Of a DNA stretch of 40,286 nt, positions 36,316 through 40,286 are shown piece by piece. The notes below the pieces were generated by a model, which worked only from the letters and a program-made list of their open reading frames with translations, did no database searches and had not been told where the DNA came from. Each line of letters begins with the position of its first letter. The first letter of the stretch is position 1. The translations under genes and the position numbers were made by a program. This stretch comes from Bordetella parapertussis (GTDB lineage Bacteria > Pseudomonadota > Gammaproteobacteria > Burkholderiales > SG8-39), in the NCBI GenBank assembly GCA_945897475.1, contig CAMDFL010000022.1, positions 1 to 40,286 of the forward strand. Direction: 5' to 3'.

Positions 36316-37467
36316 ATGATTCCCTTCTCTTCACCCAGAAAGCGCGGTCAGGACGCAGAAGCCTTAGTGTCCCAACTCTTTGAATCAAACGGCTGGGACG
36401 TTAAGCACTCCCCGCAGCTCGGTCCGAACGAAGCGGATCTACTGATTAGTAAAGGCCATCAAGCCTTCGTCGTGGAGATCAAGGCACTCTCCGAGGGGCG
36501 CTCAGACCGAGTTATACCGTTACTTTCACAAGCCATTCTTCAAGCGCGCGCCAACGCTCGAAAGGAAGGAAGCGCTCGTCCCCTAGCTGTGATCTATGTG
36601 GAGAGCGCCCCCGCCTCTCTTCTTGATCAAGTCAATTCATTTTCCGACAACTTCGCGCCGGACGTGGCGGTGGGCGTAGTCTCTAAAAGTGGGCTAAAGC
36701 ACTTTAAAGGTCATGGCTTAGACAGACTGAATGAAGGGCCAAGGAACGTTCGCTGGGGCGTAGGCCCATCTTCAAGACAAGCCATAAACCTATTTTCTGA
36801 CCTAAACCAATGGATGCTCAAGGTGCTTCTAGCACCAGAGATTCCAGAACACCTGCTAAATGCTCCGCGTAACGAGTATCGCAACGCTTCCGAACTTGCG
36901 AGTGCGGCAAAAGCGTCAAATATGAGCGCGTTCCGCTTCGTGCAACAACTACAAAACGAGGGGTTCCTCGAGAATTTATCTCGGCGTCTCGTCCTTGTTC
37001 GTCGGGCCGAGCTATTTCGTCAATGGCGGTCGGTTGCTGTACGGAAATCCTTAGAACTTCCGATGCGATTCCTTGTTCGAGGCTCGCCACAGATCCAAAT
37101 TCCCGAAATGATTGCCAAACATCAAGCGTGCTTGGGGCTCTTTGCGGCGGCTGACGCATTGCGAGTCGGACATGTAGTGGGCGTTCCACCATATATCTAT
37201 GTGTCGGCCCTTCCTCGTCCCGATAGTGATGAGTTTAGGGAACTGGTACCTGCCTCTCCTTCGGAAGTTCCTGACGTAATTTTGAGGCAAGCCCCGGCGC
37301 CTAAATCAGTGTTCCGAGGTGCTGTACATCGAGATGGAATAATGGTCTCTGATGTTATTCAAGTTTGGCTTGACGTTTCGGGCCATCCTTCTCGAGGTGA
37401 GGAACAAGCTAACCTGATATATAAGAAAGTACTACGCCAGATCATTGGGGGAGAATTAAGTGAATGA
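36316..37467 (+). CDS. PD-(D/E)XK nuclease domain fused to winged-helix/AbiEi-like antitoxin region
   Basis: A 383-residue protein. Residues 8–100 look like a PD-(D/E)XK nuclease: Glu15 in GQDAEALV, then NEADLLI with Asp41, then FVVEIKAL with Glu54-x-Lys56, and a later SQAILQAR helix. Residues about 189–225 form a winged helix (ASELASAAKASNMSAFRFVQ in part, then NEGFLE). The C-terminal part (240–383) follows the AbiEi antitoxin pattern: GLFAAADALRVG, SVFRGAVHRDGIMVSDVIQV, WLDVSGHPSRGEEQAN. The ATG at 36316 is used; a GTG lies one codon earlier. It overlaps the nucleotidyltransferase gene by 8 nt. The fusion suggests an antitoxin or regulator with nuclease activity; this is inferred from motifs, not from a search. 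Confidence 0.7.
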   Translation: MIPFSSPRKRGQDAEALVSQLFESNGWDVKHSPQLGPNEADLLISKGHQAFVVEIKALSEGRSDRVIPLLSQAILQARANARKEGSARPLAVIYVESAPASLLDQVNSFSDNFAPDVAVGVVSKSGLKHFKGHGLDRLNEGPRNVRWGVGPSSRQAINLFSDLNQWMLKVLLAPEIPEHLLNAPRNEYRNASELASAAKASNMSAFRFVQQLQNEGFLENLSRRLVLVRRAELFRQWRSVAVRKSLELPMRFLVRGSPQIQIPEMIAKHQACLGLFAAADALRVGHVVGVPPYIYVSALPRPDSDEFRELVPASPSEVPDVILRQAPAPKSVFRGAVHRDGIMVSDVIQVWLDVSGHPSRGEEQANLIYKKVLRQIIGGELSE

Positions 37468-38272
37468 TTTGGACGCTCTCGCAAAGCTTTTATCGGCTCT
37501 AGAGCCCTGGAGGGCCCAGCTTGTTTTAATTGGTGGTTGGGCACATCGGCTCTACCGATTCACCCCAGCAGTGAATGTGCCTGGCTATCAGCCGGTTTAC
37601 ACCCGAGAAACAGACTTGGCATTCGATAAAAAGGCGCCACTCGACGGAGATATTAAGGCGGCCCTCGTCCAGGCAGGATTTAGTGAACAGTTGACTGGGG
37701 ACCATGAACCTCCAGTCGCTCACTACACCTTGGGCGATAGCGATGACGGGTTCTACGCAGAATTCTTAACGCCCTTGCAGGGAAGTGGTACTAAACGAAA
37801 CGGCAAACCAGATGCGACGATGCTAAAAGCAGGAATATCCGCCCAAAAGCTCCGGTACTTGGAAATCCTGTTTGTCGAGCCTTGGACGATTAATGTGGGC
37901 CCAAATTCCGGGGTGCCGATGGCTAGGTCTATGGATGTTCAGGTAGCCAATCCAATCAGCTACATAGTTCAAAAATTCTTGATTCAAAAATACCGCACGC
38001 CCAAAAAGCGCGCCCAAGACGTACTGTACATCCACGATACTCTTCAGCTTTTCGGCGCCCAGCTTCCTGAGCTCAATAAACTATGGAAGGGAATCGTCCA
38101 GCCGACTCTTCCAGAAAAGACCAGCGGCCAAATCATCAAGTTGGCGCAAGAAACGTTTTTGACTGTTACGGATACCATTCGTGATGCGGTGCGCATTCCG
38201 CAAGACCGAAGGCTCTCCCCGGAAGAGCTTCAAAACGCTTGCAACTTGGCACTAACTCAAGTGCTGACTTGA
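37460..38272 (+). CDS. Nucleotidyltransferase-fold protein (AbiEii/GSU2403-like), putative toxin
   Basis: A 270-residue protein with nucleotidyltransferase marks. LVLIGGWAHRLY (Gly25–Gly26) is the GG motif of the fold. TRETDLAFD (residues 48–56) stands at the place of the D-x-D pair but has Glu50-Thr-Asp52. FYAEFLTPL carries the third acidic residue. A helical C-terminal half contains VANPISYIVQKFLIQ. These features fit AbiEii-like or GSU2403-type (NTP_transf_8) enzymes; such toxins add nucleotides to tRNA or proteins. The GTG start lies inside the end of the upstream gene, so translation is coupled. The target is unknown. Confidence 0.68.
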   Translation: MNDLDALAKLLSALEPWRAQLVLIGGWAHRLYRFTPAVNVPGYQPVYTRETDLAFDKKAPLDGDIKAALVQAGFSEQLTGDHEPPVAHYTLGDSDDGFYAEFLTPLQGSGTKRNGKPDATMLKAGISAQKLRYLEILFVEPWTINVGPNSGVPMARSMDVQVANPISYIVQKFLIQKYRTPKKRAQDVLYIHDTLQLFGAQLPELNKLWKGIVQPTLPEKTSGQIIKLAQETFLTVTDTIRDAVRIPQDRRLSPEELQNACNLALTQVLT

Positions 38273-38360
38273 GTTGCATCCACAGATTTGTCTGAGTTGC
38301 GCAAATACCAATCGGTTGCGTTAAAGGTCGAACGTGTCAGCATTGGCGGTTTGACTCACG

Positions 38361-38395
38361 CCATCTCAATGAAAACCGGGTACAAAGCCGGGTAC
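38361..38395. repeat. Right flanking direct repeat of the island (att-like)
   Basis: CCATCTCAATGAAAACCGGG followed by TACAAAGCCGGGTAC, a direct-orientation match to 35761–35796. The two copies bracket the integrase remnant and the two-gene module, a span of 2.6 kb. Confidence 0.55.
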
Positions 38396-38550
38396 GAAAA
38401 GGCAACGAAAATGACCAACACTAAAATCCACGGGCGTCTTCGCCAACAATGTTGGTTTAACGTCTAAAAGTGTTTTTACTTGGAATCAGACTGGAATACG
38501 CTTGCCTCAGTCCCCGACCGGGTATTTTCGGTATTACACGCGAAAAATTT

Positions 38551-38650
38551 AGGGTTTCAACGCCGATAATAGGGTTTCAAAGTCGAACATATGGTTTCAA
38601 CGCCGATCAAATGCTGTAGGAGCAGATCAAGTGGTGTCAAAGCACGTCAA
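38551..38650. repeat. Strict 20-bp tandem repeat, 5 copies
   Basis: Units start at 38551, 38571, 38591, 38611 and 38631 with no change in length. The first three share AGGGTTTCAACGCCGAT; the last two are more diverged (ATGCTGTAGGAGCAGATCAA, GTGGTGTCAAAGCACGTCAA). The array ends 49 bp before the secreted-protein gene. Confidence 0.85.
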
Positions 38651-38699
38651 TCGCTGATAGCATTATGTTTCCAAAAAAAATGGCAGTATCTGAGCGTTA

Positions 38700-39971
38700 A
38701 TGCAAATAACAATTAATCAAATCAGAGCTTTATTTCGGCTGGGTGTCCTTGCTGCGCTGATCACTGCATCCAGCAGCGCCGTTTCGCAGCCGCTACGCTT
38801 TGATCAGGATTTGGGCGCTCAATGGCGCGTCAATTCCACGGCCCGTTTGATGGCTGGACTTCCGCCCTTGCATCCGGCGCATTTGGAATTTGCCAGGACC
38901 GACGCCTGGAAGGAGCACAGCGCGGCGATGCAAAGCGCTTGGAAGCAGACCCTGGCAAACAGAGTCAAGCCCATGACGGTTTGGCGCGACGCGGCGATTT
39001 CGCCGACCTGTCCTGTTGGACGCACGCTGTTATACCCATTTAGCGGCCCGGATTTTTTTAATGCCAATTGGTTGTTTCCCGATTGCGATACGTTCGTGAT
39101 GTTCGGCCTTGAGCATCCTGGTGAGCTACCGAACATTGAGGCCATGAACGAGAAAAAGATCGCGCGCCTGATGACCGACGTGCGTGCCGCGACCAGCGAT
39201 CTTTTCGGTCGTAATTATTTTATTACCGAAAACATGGCGCGGCATTTGCGCACAGCGCAAGTACGCGGTGTGGTGCCGCTGTTGGCCATTGAAATGGCGA
39301 TATCCGGCATGGATATTCTGCGCATCGTTCCTTATGAAATCCCGGGTGGATTCGCCGAGCAAATCGCGCCTGTCGATGCTTCAGTGAGCGATGCCTTGCC
39401 AGAGCGCGCCAAACAGCGCCCGCTGCGCCAACTGAAGGCAGTGTCGATTGAGTTTCGCGCCGCCGATTCGTCGAGACTGAAGCGCGTGATTTATTTTTCC
39501 GTCGATGCAACCGATGGCGGCCTGGCGAGGTACCCGCAATTTGTGACATATCTTCGTTCCTTGGGGCCGACCACCACCTTGATTAAATCGGCGTCCTATC
39601 TTTTGCATTCAAACAATTTTCGACTGATACGCAAGACCGTGCTCGATGTAAGCGGCTATCTGGTGCAGGACGATTCGGGGGTCCCTTACGGAATGCTCTC
39701 TTCGAGCGGATGGGAGGTGCAATTCCATGGCACTTACGCCGTGCCGATTCCGCCGTTTCAGGGCGCGTTTCAGCCTGCGCTTGCCAGCGCGTACAAGGAG
39801 CGACAGCCCGATACGTTACCGTTTACCTTTGGCTATAACTTTCACGACCGCCGCGATGAACGTTCCCACATGATCATCGGCATACGCACGGAACAGACTG
39901 TCTCGGCGTTCAACGAGCGTGCCTCGAGCGCGCGAACCAAAGTAAAGACACGACAACGCGGCGGTGCCTGA
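38700..39971 (+). CDS. Uncharacterised secreted protein
   Basis: A 423-residue protein with an N-terminal signal peptide (RLGVLAALITASSSAVSQ). I do not recognise a named family. The segment LLYPFSGPDFFNANWLFPDC followed by FVMFGLEHPGELPN is a pattern I associate with conserved uncharacterised exported proteins of several phyla. Near the C-terminus are SASYLLHSNNFRLIRKTVLD and a Pro-rich VPIPPFQGAFQPAL stretch, then a basic tail. Two cysteines (in SPTCPVG and FPDCDT) could form a disulfide. The ATG at 38700 has no good ribosome binding site. A partial hydrolase gene follows. Confidence 0.75.
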   Translation: MQITINQIRALFRLGVLAALITASSSAVSQPLRFDQDLGAQWRVNSTARLMAGLPPLHPAHLEFARTDAWKEHSAAMQSAWKQTLANRVKPMTVWRDAAISPTCPVGRTLLYPFSGPDFFNANWLFPDCDTFVMFGLEHPGELPNIEAMNEKKIARLMTDVRAATSDLFGRNYFITENMARHLRTAQVRGVVPLLAIEMAISGMDILRIVPYEIPGGFAEQIAPVDASVSDALPERAKQRPLRQLKAVSIEFRAADSSRLKRVIYFSVDATDGGLARYPQFVTYLRSLGPTTTLIKSASYLLHSNNFRLIRKTVLDVSGYLVQDDSGVPYGMLSSSGWEVQFHGTYAVPIPPFQGAFQPALASAYKERQPDTLPFTFGYNFHDRRDERSHMIIGIRTEQTVSAFNERASSARTKVKTRQRGGA

Positions 39972-40040
39972 ACAACACCCATCGCGATCTCCGTCACGGT
40001 GAACTATGCGACTCCAGATTTGTCCAGAATGGAGACCTCG

Positions 40041-40286
40041 GTGAGCGAAATCAATGCCGAATATTTTCTCGCACCGGACGGTGCGCGGCTGAACCTGCTT
40101 CGAGCGGGACGTTCGCAAGATGTGTGCGATTCCAAGCTGACAGTTTTGCTGGTTCCGGGGTGGTGCATGCCTGCGACCATCTGGCGGGAAACGATGCTGG
40201 CATTGGCGATGCACCATGAAGTCATCGCGTTCGACCCTCGCGGACAGGGGGAATCCGAGGTTCCAGCGTTGGGCTACCAAATCGAT
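40041..40286 (+). CDS. Alpha/beta-hydrolase fold protein, 5' part (cut by window end)
   Basis: The first 82 codons of an alpha/beta hydrolase: AEYFLAPDGARLNLLRAG, then TVLLVPGWCMPATIWRETML, which includes the HG-like oxyanion strand (here PGW), and VIAFDPRGQGESEVP. The nucleophile elbow lies beyond the window. The GTG at 40041 has GGAG 6 nt upstream and gives MSEINAEYFL; an ATG at 40029 is an alternative. The substrate cannot be judged. It lies about 70 bp after the secreted-protein gene on the same strand. Confidence 0.8.
   Translation, partial: MSEINAEYFLAPDGARLNLLRAGRSQDVCDSKLTVLLVPGWCMPATIWRETMLALAMHHEVIAFDPRGQGESEVPALGYQID

Larger units (their letters stand above)
38273..38699. other. 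Spacer at the right end of the island
   Basis: 427 bp with no gene. It contains the right att-like repeat (38361–38395), a short match to the ychF 3' end (TTTAACGTCTAA near 38456–38467; TTCAACGTCTAA at the ychF stop), and a regular 20-bp tandem array at 38551–38650. Confidence 0.55.

Noticed and set aside
37460..38272. Second gene of the island as a plain housekeeping nucleotidyltransferase
   Set aside because: Altered acidic motif, overlap with the AbiEi-like gene and island context favour a toxin-like role, although this remains inference.
38551..38650. Regular 20-bp repeats as a CRISPR array
   Set aside because: Units are contiguous with no spacers, diverge steadily and have no cas genes nearby.

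Overview
The window is a typical betaproteobacterial chromosome segment of moderate GC. The evidence is gene content and order: COG0523 GTPase–dksA–hslVU; argB–slmA; gpmA–(envC)–ctpA; rhodanese–grxC–secB–gpsA; the aa3 oxidase cluster coxB–ctaD–small assembly protein–cox11–DUF2970–coxC–SURF1–ctaB; ftsY/rpoH; rsmD–coaD; mutM–TPR lipoprotein–lolB–ispE–tRNA-Gln–prs–rplY–pth–ychF. The DksA zinc-site substitutions and the CIRCE box in front of rpoH also fit. I cannot fix the order or genus.

Layout: 1–3.7 kb, metal GTPase, DksA and the HslVU protease. 3.7–4.7 kb (minus), ECF sigma factor, soluble zinc-type anti-sigma and a Cys-rich CWC protein. 4.9–7.3 kb, argB, slmA and moeB. 7.4–9.9 kb (minus), ctpA, a decayed envC and gpmA. 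10.1–13.1 kb, rhodanese, glutaredoxin, SecB, an SH3 protein and GpsA. 13.1–15.6 kb, trmL, comF and bioC. 15.9–23.2 kb, aa3-type cytochrome oxidase and its assembly factors. 23.6–25.9 kb (minus), rpoH with a perfect CIRCE, an ftsX remnant and ftsY. 26.1–28.2 kb, rsmD, coaD and mutM. 28.4–35.7 kb, outer-membrane lipoprotein, isoprenoid, PRPP and translation genes with tRNA-Gln. 35.7–38.4 kb, a small island. 38.7 kb to the end, an unknown secreted protein and a truncated alpha/beta hydrolase.

Three things stand out. First, the FtsE–FtsX–EnvC cell-division hydrolase-activation module appears lost twice over. Between ftsY and rpoH only a frameshifted C-terminal piece of ftsX is left. Between gpmA and ctpA only the LytM tail of envC is left, and it carries a 21-bp triplication. 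In both cases the remnant begins immediately after the stop codon of the upstream gene, in the same frame. Second, the island at 35.7–38.4 kb has an integrase remnant and flanking direct repeats. It carries an overlapping gene pair: a PD-(D/E)XK nuclease fused to a winged-helix/AbiEi-like protein, followed by an AbiEii/GSU2403-like nucleotidyltransferase. This is a candidate undescribed toxin–antitoxin or anti-phage module. Third, about ten spacers carry short degenerate tandem repeats, mostly with 13–26 bp units (one has 35 bp). Each has its own unrelated unit, and in one case the unit is the start of the following gene (coaD). A separate ~130-bp hairpin-rich repeat occurs as two inverted copies flanking bioC and the oxidase cluster.

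Possible errors or real mutations: ispE is frameshifted in a G9 tract inside its ATP-binding loop, and the integrase remnant is frameshifted at a C8 tract. Both are homopolymers, so a read or assembly error must be considered.
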